Notes under the pieces: model-generated
The model's database searches: none
Told to the model about the DNA's origin: nothing
What the model saw: the letters and a program-made list of their open reading frames with translations, nothing else
Translations under genes and position numbers: made by a program
Shown: piece by piece, positions 45,844 to 55,679 of the stretch
Layout of the letters: each line of letters begins with the position of its first letter
Numbering within the stretch: the stretch's first letter is position 1
DNA from: Symsagittifera roscoffensis
Taxonomy: Eukaryota; Xenacoelomorpha; Acoela; Convolutidae
Assembly (NCBI RefSeq): GCF_963678635.1
Contig: NC_087062.1
Location: 62,843,253-62,903,252 of the forward strand
Reading direction: 5' to 3'
Length of the DNA: 60,000 bases

Positions 45844-46989
45844 TTACAAATAGATATATTTGCACCATATACCCAAGAATATCGCGGACAAGGAGTGCAA
45901 AAACCATATACATATCATAGAATTTTTTCTCCACATAAAATAGATACACAAAATCAACAACCAATACAAATGCAAAACCCGATTGATACACAATCTTTTC
46001 AACCAATTCAGCCACAAAACCCAATGATTACACACTCGTATCAACCAACACAAATGCAAAATGAAATACCACTTCCATATTACATTCAACAACACGAAAT
46101 AACAAAAAATCTACTTTCGAATTTTTCACAAATGCCAAATGCAGCAGAATCATTACAAATGACAATGAATCCATACCTTATGGGTGGATCATCAATAACA
46201 TCAAACAAACCATTAATGGTATTCACAGGAACAGACCCTGAATATTCTGTAGTAGATTATTTAAATGCACAAACAGCAAATTTAATTTTAAATATAGGAC
46301 CTGAACCAATTAATACGCCACTACATCAAAATTGGATACATCGACGCACAGCGTTGATACAAACAACCTTAGATGGCGCAGCCCAAAAATGGTTTTCAGT
46401 ATTGCCTATAGAAATAAAATCAAATTGGAAAAGATTTACACAAGAATTTTCAAAAATGTTTGACTCCGAAAGAAACAAACAACAACAAAGAGTTTTATGT
46501 AATGAAATTCGCAGATTACCAAATGAAACCATCAAACAATTAGCAGTACGTATCGAAACACTAGTTCGAAAAGCATATTCATTAAATACACACGACTATA
46601 AAAACACAAAAATGACAGAAATCTTAATGATAACCTTAACACCTCAATTAAGGAAAATAGCAATAAAAAAGAGAGCATCCCATCCCTCCTCAATTCGAGA
46701 GCCCGATTTAGATTTTCGAAAACTAGTAGACAAACTAGAGCAAGCGGAAATCACAATGAAACTTGAAGAAACAGAAAATCTGAAATTACAATATGTTAAC
46801 CGAATTGAAACAAATACCACAAATATCAACAATATACAGGAATCAGATACAGACCTCGTTGAAAAAATCACTGAAATACTTAATATTTATGAAAAACACC
46901 CAAACTTTAAAGGCAAACCATCTTTCAAAAAATGGTGTAATTATTGCCGACGATACGGACATAGTATTTCTGAATGTAGACAAAAATAA
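45844..46989 (+). CDS. gag: Gag, capsid and zinc knuckle
   Basis: The frame is open from 45844. A Gln/Pro-rich stretch (residues to about 46080) precedes a retrotransposon gag core with a DGAAQKWFSVLP block (about 46371-46405), FTQEFSKMFD, NEIRRLPNETIKQLAVRIE and a long helical C-terminal part. It ends in a CCHC zinc knuckle, CNYCRRYGHSISEC (CX2CX4HX4C, 46936-46977). A TAA stop follows 9 bases later (46987-46989), with pol continuing in the same frame. No internal start should be used; the GTG at 45895 is not a start. Confidence 0.88.
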   Translation, partial: LQIDIFAPYTQEYRGQGVQKPYTYHRIFSPHKIDTQNQQPIQMQNPIDTQSFQPIQPQNPMITHSYQPTQMQNEIPLPYYIQQHEITKNLLSNFSQMPNAAESLQMTMNPYLMGGSSITSNKPLMVFTGTDPEYSVVDYLNAQTANLILNIGPEPINTPLHQNWIHRRTALIQTTLDGAAQKWFSVLPIEIKSNWKRFTQEFSKMFDSERNKQQQRVLCNEIRRLPNETIKQLAVRIETLVRKAYSLNTHDYKNTKMTEILMITLTPQLRKIAIKKRASHPSSIREPDLDFRKLVDKLEQAEITMKLEETENLKLQYVNRIETNTTNINNIQESDTDLVEKITEILNIYEKHPNFKGKPSFKKWCNYCRRYGHSISECRQK

Positions 46990-48924
46990 CACGACAATCA
47001 AAACAAACCTCAAAAATATAAAGAACCAAATAAATCATTCTATCAATACATGAAAAAAGATCAAAATCTACCGAATAAAAATGTATACAGCAACAACAGT
47101 TCAGGAAAACCACTTCCGAACAATACCAATTACACGAGAACTCAATCACCATATAACTCAAGTTATAGAGGAAGATCACCAGAACGAAGAAATACACAAA
47201 ATTCATCACAACACCATTATAATAGACCAAATAGTCGAAATAACTACTCCAGATCAAATTCAAATACAACACAATTTGTCTCTAGATCTAATTCCCAATC
47301 AAGGAATAATTACTATCCAAACAATCAATCACGAAATTCATCATACAATAGAAATAGAAACTATTCCAATAATCAAAATAGAAGTTATTCAAACAACCGA
47401 AACCTGAATTACCCGAACAATCGATCAAGGAATAACTCATATAATAGATCAAACTATAACAGACCAAACAATAATTATCAAAACAGATCACGAAACAATT
47501 CACAAAATCGACATTCAAGTTATAATAATCGCTATAGAAACTATTCCCAATCACCACACAGAAATAATAACCACTATAATAATTCCAACAATCGCCACAG
47601 AAGTAGTACACCTAAACATCAAAGACATATTAATCAAGTACAATCAAATCCAGAATCAACATCACCTCTTGAAACACCTCTTGAAACCTCCAGTAAACTA
47701 GCAACAGCACAAGGATCAACATTGGTAAACTATGGAAAAATTCAATTATTTCTTCTCCCCACAAGAACAATGGAGCAAAATAAAATTTTAACTAAACCAT
47801 TTAAACAAATATTCCATATCACTGATATTAAACACAACATCATTGGAATACCATTTATCTCTAAATATATACCAACAATCAACATAATAAACAGTAAAAT
47901 ACTAATCAAAGATAAATACACAAAAACAAAAGACACATCCCTAACATTTTTTCAAAGATTAAACAAACAACCACCATTCTTTTCAAAATTTTATCCAATA
48001 TATAACCAACAAAGAAAACACCTGAAACCACTATCAGGAAACATATATAATTTTTCAATAAAACAAGTTCACCAATATGATAAAAAACAAAATAAACAAC
48101 AACTCTATATGTCAGACTTTGAATTCAAACCTATCCATAAATTTTTCAAAATCACAATTTCATCCATAAAATATTTGAAAAACTCGAATTCAGATATTAT
48201 TTCGTTACATGTATACAATAATACACCCTATCAAGTAACATTACCTTTAGGACTTTTGGGATATTGCGAAACCAACGCTACGATATCACCAGTACACGAA
48301 AAAGCATACCGCGTAAATAATATACTTCAGTTATTAGATATTTGTCAATCCACAATTCTTAATGAAGAATTATCCATAAATAATATAATAAGTAATGAAA
48401 AAAGAAATACAGATTATTTCACAAAAACCCCATATTTCAAACCTACATTCAACATAAATAACTATACAGAGAATCAACAGAAATTTTTAACAATGTTTAA
48501 CTTCCAACATTCACAAATAACACAAGACGAATTTGATAAGTTAGCCAAACAGCTAATAAAATATTCATCAGTCTATGCAACATCCAAATTTGATGTTGGT
48601 AAAATCAGCTCATCACTACATCTCCCATTAAAACCTGACGCAGTTTTCAAAAAACAAAGAGCAAGTAAAGTACCCATTCATTTACACGATAAAGTGAACA
48701 GATTACTCGATATTTTAGAACAATACAAAATTATCTCACCGGTAAACAAAGAAGAACAACCACAAGGTAACACATTTATCAACCCTGTTATCATCCTAGC
48801 AAAAGGAGAATCATTAAAAATAGTTCTAGACGCTAGATATCTTAATTCACTAATAGACGAATCAAAATGCAATTGGCCTATTGAACCAATACAAGTTATT
48901 TTAACAAAAATAAACGGAAAATAA
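46990..48924 (+). CDS. pol: Pol N-terminal part: R/N-rich region, protease remnant, RT start
   Basis: In the same frame as gag after one TAA, so either stop readthrough or a mutated codon. First comes a ~200-residue Arg/Asn/Ser/Tyr-rich low-complexity segment (about 47060-47640) with repeated SRN, YNN and NRS units. Next a protease-like tail (about 47695-47900, with FHITDIKHNIIGIPF) without any D-S/T-G catalytic motif before it, so the active-site part appears deleted. The RT begins near 48640 (KVPIHLHDKV), and the first RT block VIILAKGESLKIVLDARYLN is at about 48790-48850. The frame ends at TAA 48922-48924, where RT normally has Tyr. Confidence 0.85.
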   Translation, partial: HDNQNKPQKYKEPNKSFYQYMKKDQNLPNKNVYSNNSSGKPLPNNTNYTRTQSPYNSSYRGRSPERRNTQNSSQHHYNRPNSRNNYSRSNSNTTQFVSRSNSQSRNNYYPNNQSRNSSYNRNRNYSNNQNRSYSNNRNLNYPNNRSRNNSYNRSNYNRPNNNYQNRSRNNSQNRHSSYNNRYRNYSQSPHRNNNHYNNSNNRHRSSTPKHQRHINQVQSNPESTSPLETPLETSSKLATAQGSTLVNYGKIQLFLLPTRTMEQNKILTKPFKQIFHITDIKHNIIGIPFISKYIPTINIINSKILIKDKYTKTKDTSLTFFQRLNKQPPFFSKFYPIYNQQRKHLKPLSGNIYNFSIKQVHQYDKKQNKQQLYMSDFEFKPIHKFFKITISSIKYLKNSNSDIISLHVYNNTPYQVTLPLGLLGYCETNATISPVHEKAYRVNNILQLLDICQSTILNEELSINNIISNEKRNTDYFTKTPYFKPTFNINNYTENQQKFLTMFNFQHSQITQDEFDKLAKQLIKYSSVYATSKFDVGKISSSLHLPLKPDAVFKKQRASKVPIHLHDKVNRLLDILEQYKIISPVNKEEQPQGNTFINPVIILAKGESLKIVLDARYLNSLIDESKCNWPIEPIQVILTKINGK

Positions 48925-50754
48925 TTTACAACCGCAGATATGAATAGTGCATATAATCAAATGCCACTAGATGAACAATCGCGACGCTTAACACAATTTG
49001 TTATTGGAAATCAGCAATATGAATTCAACCGCCTATTCTATGGAATATCCATAGGACCAGCAGCATTTTCAGCTTTTATGAGTAAAATTTTTAGACCACT
49101 AATACTCAAGAAAAACGCAATCACCTATTTAGACGATGTTTTTATGCAATCACAGACAAAAGAAGAAATGTTCAATGTTTTAGAACACTATCACAAAATA
49201 CTTCAGAACGAAAATCTGAAGGCCGCCCCCGATAAATCACACTTCTTTTTAACAAGAGTTAAATTCTTAGGACATAATATAGAAAGAAAAACAATCACTC
49301 CATTAAAATCACGCATTGATGCTATTCAAAAGCTCCAACCACCAACAAACAAAAAGAAAATCCAAGAATTCCTTGGAATGTTAAATTTTTTAAGCAAATA
49401 TGTCTATAAAACGCAATTGTACCTAACACCATTCTATAATATACTTAGACAACAAAACAATTTTGAATGGAACACAGAACATCAAGCACGATTTGAAGAA
49501 ATTAAAAAACTCTTAACCGAACAAATTTCGAATACAATTCCAGATCCAAATCAACCATTCTATGCAATGTGCGATGCTTCGAATTTTGGCATCGGCGCAG
49601 CATTATTACAATCACACAATGGTACAAACAAAATGAACCTTATATCAGCAAATTCTCGACTATTCACTCAAGCAGAGCTACGACTCTCAACTCTAATGAG
49701 AGAATGTACAGCCATAATATATACACTAACAGAATATGAATTTCTGATACTTGGATCAAAACATCCAACAGTTCTATTTACAGATCACAAACCAATCATT
49801 TTTCTCTTTACACAAAAATCCAACCCAAATCACCGAGTTTATAGATTTCAATTAATTCTAATGAAATTCTCAAACTTACATATAGTTTGGACAGCAGGAA
49901 AGAATCTTGCATTACCAGACACTTTAAGTCGAAATACACCACCTGAATTACTTACACGTAAAACTACAGTTGAAATACCCAAAAATATAAAATTCTACCT
50001 TGCAGAAAACGAAACATCACCCCGACTAGAATGCAAATATGCAGTAAAAACTGACGTTGAACAATCACAAATAAATAATCTACAACACTTCCCACTTTAT
50101 TTAGATTGCCAAGATAACCACTACGAAGTTGATCTACTTGGAACATCAACTTTTAAACCAATTCCATATTCACAATGGATAAAAAATAACACCCAACAAA
50201 AAAGAGTAAAACAACACCCGCATAAAAAAGACCTTTTTCCATTAATCGAAAAAGAAAATCTAACTGATAAAATAAATTTATCAGGACCGCAAACAAACGA
50301 TTCAAAATACACAATAAATCAAGTTTTTGACCTCCATGACCCACTTGATACAATTCCTTTATCTAAATTAGAAATAGAAAACATTTTTCTCCCCCCAACA
50401 GATAATATTACAATTAATACCTGGAAAAAATATCAAAATCTTGACCCAATAATTCGACAACTAAAATCATGGCACAAATATAAAACTAAACCCGTAAAGG
50501 CAGATACAACAATATTAGGAAATAAAACACTCCTCCGATATTTTCGAAAATTTAATAACACAACAATTAACGAAAACACAGACCTTCTAGAATACCAATT
50601 AAATGAATCTACAGTTCCCTGTCTCCCTTTAAGTATGATTCTCATAGCTTTTAATATCTCACATACACAAACATTAAAGGACACTCTGGATCAGAGAAAA
50701 CATATTCAAATTTCATACAAAACTTTTATTTTCCAAATGCACCAATTTGGATGA
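48925..50754 (+). CDS. pol: Pol: reverse transcriptase palm/thumb and RNase H
   Basis: Continues the same frame after the TAA. The first catalytic Asp is in TADMNSAYNQ (48937-48939), YLDD is at 49126-49137, and the post-catalytic VKFLGHNIERKTITP and FLGMLNFLSKYV blocks are intact. RNase H follows with its first Asp in MCDASNFGIGAALL (49572-49574), the Glu in RECTA (49702-49704), an FTDHKP block (about 49778) and the terminal ALPDTLSR (about 49910). A 250-residue linker towards integrase comes next. Near 50680 a one-base shift moves the true reading frame to that of the integrase, so the last ~25 codons are out of frame. Confidence 0.92.
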   Translation, partial: FTTADMNSAYNQMPLDEQSRRLTQFVIGNQQYEFNRLFYGISIGPAAFSAFMSKIFRPLILKKNAITYLDDVFMQSQTKEEMFNVLEHYHKILQNENLKAAPDKSHFFLTRVKFLGHNIERKTITPLKSRIDAIQKLQPPTNKKKIQEFLGMLNFLSKYVYKTQLYLTPFYNILRQQNNFEWNTEHQARFEEIKKLLTEQISNTIPDPNQPFYAMCDASNFGIGAALLQSHNGTNKMNLISANSRLFTQAELRLSTLMRECTAIIYTLTEYEFLILGSKHPTVLFTDHKPIIFLFTQKSNPNHRVYRFQLILMKFSNLHIVWTAGKNLALPDTLSRNTPPELLTRKTTVEIPKNIKFYLAENETSPRLECKYAVKTDVEQSQINNLQHFPLYLDCQDNHYEVDLLGTSTFKPIPYSQWIKNNTQQKRVKQHPHKKDLFPLIEKENLTDKINLSGPQTNDSKYTINQVFDLHDPLDTIPLSKLEIENIFLPPTDNITINTWKKYQNLDPIIRQLKSWHKYKTKPVKADTTILGNKTLLRYFRKFNNTTINENTDLLEYQLNESTVPCLPLSMILIAFNISHTQTLKDTLDQRKHIQISYKTFIFQMHQFG

Positions 50755-52004
50755 AAACACTATGCAATGATTGTATAGTATGTCAGCTAAATAAACCTTA
50801 TCCAAATCAAAAACAAATAGCACAAAAACAAGACTTTAAAGGACAAAATTTGTACTTTAACCACCGTATTTCATTTGATACAAAAGGACCAATTTCACCA
50901 TCATCCGAAGGAAACTCCTACATTATGGTAATTGTTGACGCATTTAAACATTATGTAGCACTTAACCCAGTACCACATTGTAACGCTTATTACGCTTAGA
51001 CAACACTTTATGAACACTGGATAGCCAAATTCGGACTACCAGAAATTTTAGTTACAGACAACGGTACGGAATTCATAAATAATGAAATCATCACACTATG
51101 TCATTTATATAACATCAAACACAAACCACGTACATCTCATGCACCTTGGACAAACGGCTTAGTTGAAGGTATGAACCGTTCACTACGAGAATATCTTAGA
51201 TGTATCATCAATGGAAATGATACAAAATACACCGAATGGTCAGCAGATGTAAAACTATTTCCCTTAGCATATAATTCACAAATCACGACAACTCTAGGAA
51301 TGTCACCATATGAAATGGTTTTTAATCAAAAGCCACGCAAACCAATTATGTTTACAGCAAACTCTCATAAAAATGCACAAAGTCATTGCCAACCGAATAA
51401 AGACTCAATTTGTTATAACCTACCTTTACACACACACGATGAAGATCATTTTCATCACCCACAAATGCTTAAATTAGCCTCCGGTACACACACCGAATGG
51501 ATTTTAAACAGAGATAAAAAACACAATGAAATTTACCAAAAAGTAACAAAAAAGTTGTTACAAAGGCAAAACATTAATGAACAAATAAATTCACGCTTTA
51601 CACCAGCCTCCGATTTAAAAATTGGAACATTTGTTTTAATACCCATTTTTAACACTCACAAAGGAATCTCTAAAAAATTACAACCCCTTCGAAAAGGACC
51701 TTACCAAATAATTGCCAAACCCACTGATGTCACATATAAAATCACCGACTCAGACAAAAAAGAAATTGTTCAACATCGAAACAATCTATTACCTTATTAC
51801 CCAAAAGAATACGCACTACGCGAACTAACTCAATTATATTCTTTCACAGGTTTAAAAAATATTCAAAATAACCCACATACGGAGAATAAAACAAAGGAAC
51901 AACATGACATTCATCTCGAAAATCAAAATAAAAAATCAACCACAACAAAAAACAATACAAAAAAAGCTGGATCAAAATATACCTCAAAAAGAAAGAAAAA
52001 ATAG
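50680..52004 (+). CDS. pol: Pol: integrase with D,D35E core and GPY/F module (one stop)
   Basis: The HHCC zinc finger ends in CNDCIVCQLNK (about 50763-50795). The core carries Asp in SFDTKGP (50877-50879), Asp in VTDNGTEF (51057-51059) and Glu in NGLVEGMN (51165-51167). The last two are separated by exactly 35 residues. A TAG at 50997-50999 interrupts the core between the first and second Asp. The C-terminus has the GPY/F module (RKGPYQI at about 51690-51710, then VQHRNNLLPYYP). A Lys-rich tail ends at 52004. Confidence 0.88.
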
Positions 52005-52158
52005 AAAATTGACAGAAAAAATAATACCCCAAGAACAAATCGACAAATCAGAACATAGAGAGTCATCACGACTTAGAAATCAACCACGTAAAAACTATAA
52101 AGCATTCATCCCACAATCTAAAATATTAAAGAAAGTCGAATTTCAAAAACAGCTTTAA
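52005..52158 (+). CDS. pol: Integrase C-terminal tail in shifted frame
   Basis: Another frame, open 51904-52158, continues with a Lys-rich stretch and then SSRLRNQPRKNYKAFIPQ, a motif typical of the extreme C-terminus of gypsy integrases. The switch from the upstream frame probably happens in the A-rich stretch near 51960-52000, again as a small indel. Confidence 0.6.
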
Positions 52159-52751
52159 TTTTATATTTCATAATCTTTGCACCTCTGAATTATTTTGAAC
52201 TTTCATTTTTCAAACTAACATGCTGACAAACACGCAGCGATTCTAGTTCATAATTAGCCAATAGGATTCATCCAATCCGTCACTTTCTCTAACTCTAACA
52301 CAGATCAACTAGACGAACGATAATAAACTCCAGGCATATCTATAACTATAACTTTGCGACCTCCAGGTCAAAAATAAGCGAACCACTCCAACTTGACAAC
52401 TAAAATAAATATCACCATAAAATCATAACCCTCCCTTATCTAATAACCCAAAGATCAACAATATTTCCCCAACTCCGATCTCAAATACCCCCCAAACAAA
52501 TATGTTAAATTAGCCTAAAGTAAAAGAACGACCATTTTAATTAGCCTAAAGTATAAAAATCTCAAAAATACCCCAGATCATTTGAGAAATAAAAATAAAG
52601 AAAAAAAAGACCTCCCGATCACCATAAAATTTGCCCCCAACAATTTTTCACAAAACTCAACCCACTTGTCAAAAAACCAATAAATAATCCGACCACACTT
52701 GAAAATTGCCCCAAACACCAAAAAATATTCGATCGAGAAGCCATTTCTTAA
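52159..52751. other. Non-coding spacer between pol and the membrane ORFs
   Basis: No open frame of note. TTAGCCTAAAGTA occurs twice (about 52512 and 52541), a short direct repeat. A splice acceptor for env-type subgenomic RNAs would be expected around here, but none stands out. Confidence 0.5.
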
Positions 52752-52982
52752 ATGCTCTTCTCTCGACCAGTCAACATAATTCTTAACATTCTCATAAACT
52801 TTTTAACGATATTTAAACTTTTAATCATATTTCTTTTTGATACCTTTGAATCTTTTGTAATAATCTTAATCATTTTTTGCAATATTTTTTTAATTTTCTA
52901 TTCCATATTTGAACTATACCTCCAACTTTCGAAAGCTATTGACTATATCCACAGGTACGATTCACAAAATTTATCTAAATGA
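52752..52982 (+). CDS. Small hydrophobic ORF a (76 residues), multi-pass membrane
   Basis: ATG at 52752. The protein is dominated by Ile/Leu/Phe and contains at least two long hydrophobic stretches (about residues 8-30 and 35-57, including FVIILIIFCNIFLIFY), then a short polar tail. Its TGA overlaps the ATG of the next ORF (ATGA at 52979-52982), a translational-coupling-like arrangement seen in compact viral genomes. No known family. In AT-rich DNA chance hydrophobic frames are possible, but the tight overlap with a second similar ORF and the polar tail favour coding. Confidence 0.5.
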   Translation: MLFSRPVNIILNILINFLTIFKLLIIFLFDTFESFVIILIIFCNIFLIFYSIFELYLQLSKAIDYIHRYDSQNLSK

Positions 52983-53167
52983 TACGAACCATTTTTAGTA
53001 GAACAGATATTTTTTTACTATTTGTAATTTTTATAACATTTCTATCATCCCTCATCTTGACAATAGGCAAATGTATAAAGAAAGCAATCATCACATTCGC
53101 CCTAGCAACAATCCTCCTAATTCTTTTTCTAGAAGAATACTATAATAAACATAAATTTTTCCACTAA
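52979..53167 (+). CDS. Small hydrophobic ORF b (62 residues), two membrane segments
   Basis: ATG at 52979 within the stop of ORF a. There are two clear hydrophobic segments, FLLFVIFITFLSSLILTIG and, after a KCIKKA break, ITFALATILLILFLEE, then a basic tail. A hairpin membrane topology is inferred. It overlaps the start of the next open frame. The function is unknown; viroporin-like or an env accessory subunit are guesses by analogy only. Confidence 0.5.
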   Translation: MIRTIFSRTDIFLLFVIFITFLSSLILTIGKCIKKAIITFALATILLILFLEEYYNKHKFFH

Positions 53168-54362
53168 AAGAATAAATAAAAAACCATCAAAAATTGCTAA
53201 CCAACAATCACTCAGTCAGTCTTCACCGACATCATCCCAAGATAACCCAACACCATCTTCAACTACCCAAAACCCCCAAACATCCACACGAATTTCTTTT
53301 CAAGATAACCCATATACCTTTGAAGAACGACACGCTCGCTTATCTGAACCACTAGAACCAGTTCAACGACAAGCACCTCTAAGCGAACCAACATATAACT
53401 TATACCCAACACTACCACAAGAATTAAGTAGAATACGAAATCCTAGTCAAAACCAAAATACAGTCGAAATAAATAGACAAATTATACATGCTCGACGAAA
53501 CAGAAATGTTCAAACTCCCCGAGTTCATTTTGATATACCTCAATCCCCATCACAAAGTACTCCAGAAAACCCCATTGGTATATTACCAGAAACCCCTACG
53601 CTTCTTTCACAACGTAGCACCTCAAGCCTACCTTCAGATTACTTAGGTTCAACACCAACATCTGAACAAATTCGTGAAAATCCCTTTAACCCCACAAACC
53701 AAACATCACGACTACCGTATTGGACAACACATTCATTCACACAAGGTGAACCAATTTTAATCAATGATCCAATAGATATTTCTACGGATACAACAACATC
53801 CTCATCACTACCAGAAACATTATCACTACCATCAACACCATCAATCAGTCAGATTTCACCACCGCCTTTTAACTTAAATTTCCCAAATAACCTCGACGCT
53901 AGATACCGAGAACAATCATCAACAAATATTCCTTTAAGACTGGACTGGAATACATTCACAGCACCTCCACCATTACTTGGACAACACCAAGAAAGTAACC
54001 GACTCCACAACTGGGCACTTAATAGACTACAATATCGACAAGACATCCACGAAGACATTCGTGATCATAACATCCAAATACTCCAACAAAATAGTCTACA
54101 ATTAAAATTTGAAATCACGGTTAAACTAAACAACATTACTCAACATCCCTACCCATTATACCCACCAAATATAACAGCTCAATCACTACCACCACCATTT
54201 ATAACAACTGAAGTAATATACAAATACGACAGATATAGCAAAAAAAGAAAAATGGTTACATCACATTTTATAACCCATACTCAGGATTATCATACACATG
54301 TATATTCTAAAAACATTAATTTTTCTCCAACTCTTTTTTCTAGTAATCTCCAATCAGAATAA
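53133..54362 (+). CDS. 410-codon S/T/P/N-rich open frame without an early ATG
   Basis: Reading frame 53133-54362 is uninterrupted, yet its first ATG is near 54252, close to the end. It would need splicing, a frameshift from the membrane ORFs, or a non-ATG start. The composition is Ser/Thr/Pro/Gln/Asn-rich with a short helical Arg/His/Asp segment (LQYRQDIHEDIRDHNIQILQ, about 54030-54095) near the end. There is no signal peptide or long hydrophobic stretch. It overlaps the env-like start by 65 bp. Codon choice resembles the other ORFs of the element (A/C-rich third positions), which supports coding. No family recognised. Confidence 0.6.
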   Translation, partial: KNTIININFSTKRINKKPSKIANQQSLSQSSPTSSQDNPTPSSTTQNPQTSTRISFQDNPYTFEERHARLSEPLEPVQRQAPLSEPTYNLYPTLPQELSRIRNPSQNQNTVEINRQIIHARRNRNVQTPRVHFDIPQSPSQSTPENPIGILPETPTLLSQRSTSSLPSDYLGSTPTSEQIRENPFNPTNQTSRLPYWTTHSFTQGEPILINDPIDISTDTTTSSSLPETLSLPSTPSISQISPPPFNLNFPNNLDARYREQSSTNIPLRLDWNTFTAPPPLLGQHQESNRLHNWALNRLQYRQDIHEDIRDHNIQILQQNSLQLKFEITVKLNNITQHPYPLYPPNITAQSLPPPFITTEVIYKYDRYSKKRKMVTSHFITHTQDYHTHVYSKNINFSPTLFSSNLQSE

Positions 54363-55029
54363 AAACCCTTCCCCACGCACAGGACCCCAAGATTTATTAG
54401 TAACACATTACGATTGTGAAGAAAACGAACAAAAAACACTACACAAATATGCAATAAATCAAGTATCACAATGCGAAACAGAACCACAAGCTATAGAAAC
54501 TACAAATGTAATAGCGACACTTTATTCAAAAGCCCGAGCAACAACAGTTATAGGATATAAATTCACAGCAACATTTTCTGAAAAGAAAGTCCATTGTTCA
54601 CAAGTCTCAAATGGAAATAAAAACCGACTTGACCACGAATCATTCTACCAGAGTAATATCGAACGACTTTTACATCTCAATCCCGAAGATTGTAAAAACG
54701 AGTTACTCAGACTAAATATCACAAGAAATAAAAACGCAGATAGAAAATTAGTATATTTCGAAGTTTTTGCAGATTCTGTACATCAAGCAGAACTTGAAAG
54801 ATATCAAGGACATATAAAACTAGATGAAAAATACCCATACAACGGCGCACACGGAAGATTAACTTATGACATACACGATAAACACTGGATACCACATATT
54901 GGTATAAATGACCCATCAAACTGCAAAGCAGACACAAAAATAAAGGATATCAAGAAATCATGTTTTTCGATTGGAAAATACAACTCGAAAAAATACAACT
55001 CACACGCGATTTATCTGACAACACAATGA
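54298..55029 (+). CDS. env: Env-like glycoprotein, N-terminal part (243 residues)
   Basis: The ATG at 54298 opens a signal peptide (a hydrophobic LIFLQLFFLVIS core at residues 7-18). The predicted extracellular part has spaced cysteines (HYDCEEN, VSQCETE, KVHCSQ, EDCKNE) and an N-glycosylation site (LNIT). The frame leaves the true one between about 54955 and 54990, where the overlapping frame (from 54960) continues the protein. Position after pol, the signal peptide and the downstream membrane anchor identify it as an envelope-type gene. Which viral glycoprotein family it came from I cannot establish by eye. Confidence 0.75.
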   Translation: MYILKTLIFLQLFFLVISNQNKNPSPRTGPQDLLVTHYDCEENEQKTLHKYAINQVSQCETEPQAIETTNVIATLYSKARATTVIGYKFTATFSEKKVHCSQVSNGNKNRLDHESFYQSNIERLLHLNPEDCKNELLRLNITRNKNADRKLVYFEVFADSVHQAELERYQGHIKLDEKYPYNGAHGRLTYDIHDKHWIPHIGINDPSNCKADTKIKDIKKSCFSIGKYNSKKYNSHAIYLTTQ

Positions 55030-55679
55030 TCTATCAAGGAATTAGATTACCCTGTAAAAACGATCAAGGCTATTGTGACCCTACAACACGAACACAAGCA
55101 ACAATTGTTTGGTTCCCCGAAGACACATGTACAACATTTCAAGTAGCAAAAATACACGCTCGTATGATAAAGTTTCACGAAAAATATTTTATACAATCAA
55201 TTCCATATGAACAAGTCCATGCATCACGAAAACAAAGTTCTAATTTTAGAAACATACACAATATAGAAAATAAATTGACACGTTTTCAAATATATCAAGA
55301 AACAGAACTTGCATGTAAATACAGAAATCCACTTCACAAATTACAATACTCCGAGATATTAGTTGAATACGAAAAAGGATTCGACATGACCACTGGAAAA
55401 GTAAAAATCGACCCATACGCCACAGGTCACCTTATAAACGAAGGAACATCATATATACCAGTTGATTTTCAAAAAAGCAAAGGTCAACCTGGTGGACATC
55501 TAAAGCCCCATGACTCTAGAAGCACACGTTTACAAGAACTATCACTAATGAATAGTACATATTTCGGTAATATCCACTATGATATTCACCTAGATATGAA
55601 GTTAGACTACACAATTAGCCGCATTTTTCAAGAAATGTCACTCGCTGAATTAGAAACACTTCACCAATTATGCGAATAA
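54960..55679 (+). CDS. env: Env-like glycoprotein, middle part (shifted frame)
   Basis: Continues the ectodomain in a new frame, with further cysteines (RLPCKND, GYCDPTT, EDTCTTF, ELACKYR, HQLCE). The ATG at 54960 is probably not a real start; a one-base indel within 54955-54990 best explains the overlap of frames. It ends with a TAA at 55677-55679, after which the same frame stays open for a further 786 bases, so this stop is an internal nonsense codon. Confidence 0.72.
   Translation: MFFDWKIQLEKIQLTRDLSDNTMIYQGIRLPCKNDQGYCDPTTRTQATIVWFPEDTCTTFQVAKIHARMIKFHEKYFIQSIPYEQVHASRKQSSNFRNIHNIENKLTRFQIYQETELACKYRNPLHKLQYSEILVEYEKGFDMTTGKVKIDPYATGHLINEGTSYIPVDFQKSKGQPGGHLKPHDSRSTRLQELSLMNSTYFGNIHYDIHLDMKLDYTISRIFQEMSLAELETLHQLCE

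Noticed and set aside
45895-45897. GTG at 45895 as start of the capsid ORF
   Set aside because: The frame is open upstream to 45844 and continues earlier gag sequence after a frameshift; a GTG start is not expected in an animal element.
47081-47407. 108-codon overlapping plus frame rich in Ile/His/Thr
   Set aside because: Shadow of the Arg/Asn-rich pol segment in another frame, produced by its repetitive codons.
54960-54962. ATG 54960 as start of a separate gene
   Set aside because: It falls inside the env-like ectodomain; the overlap of frames is better explained by an indel than by a new gene without a signal peptide.
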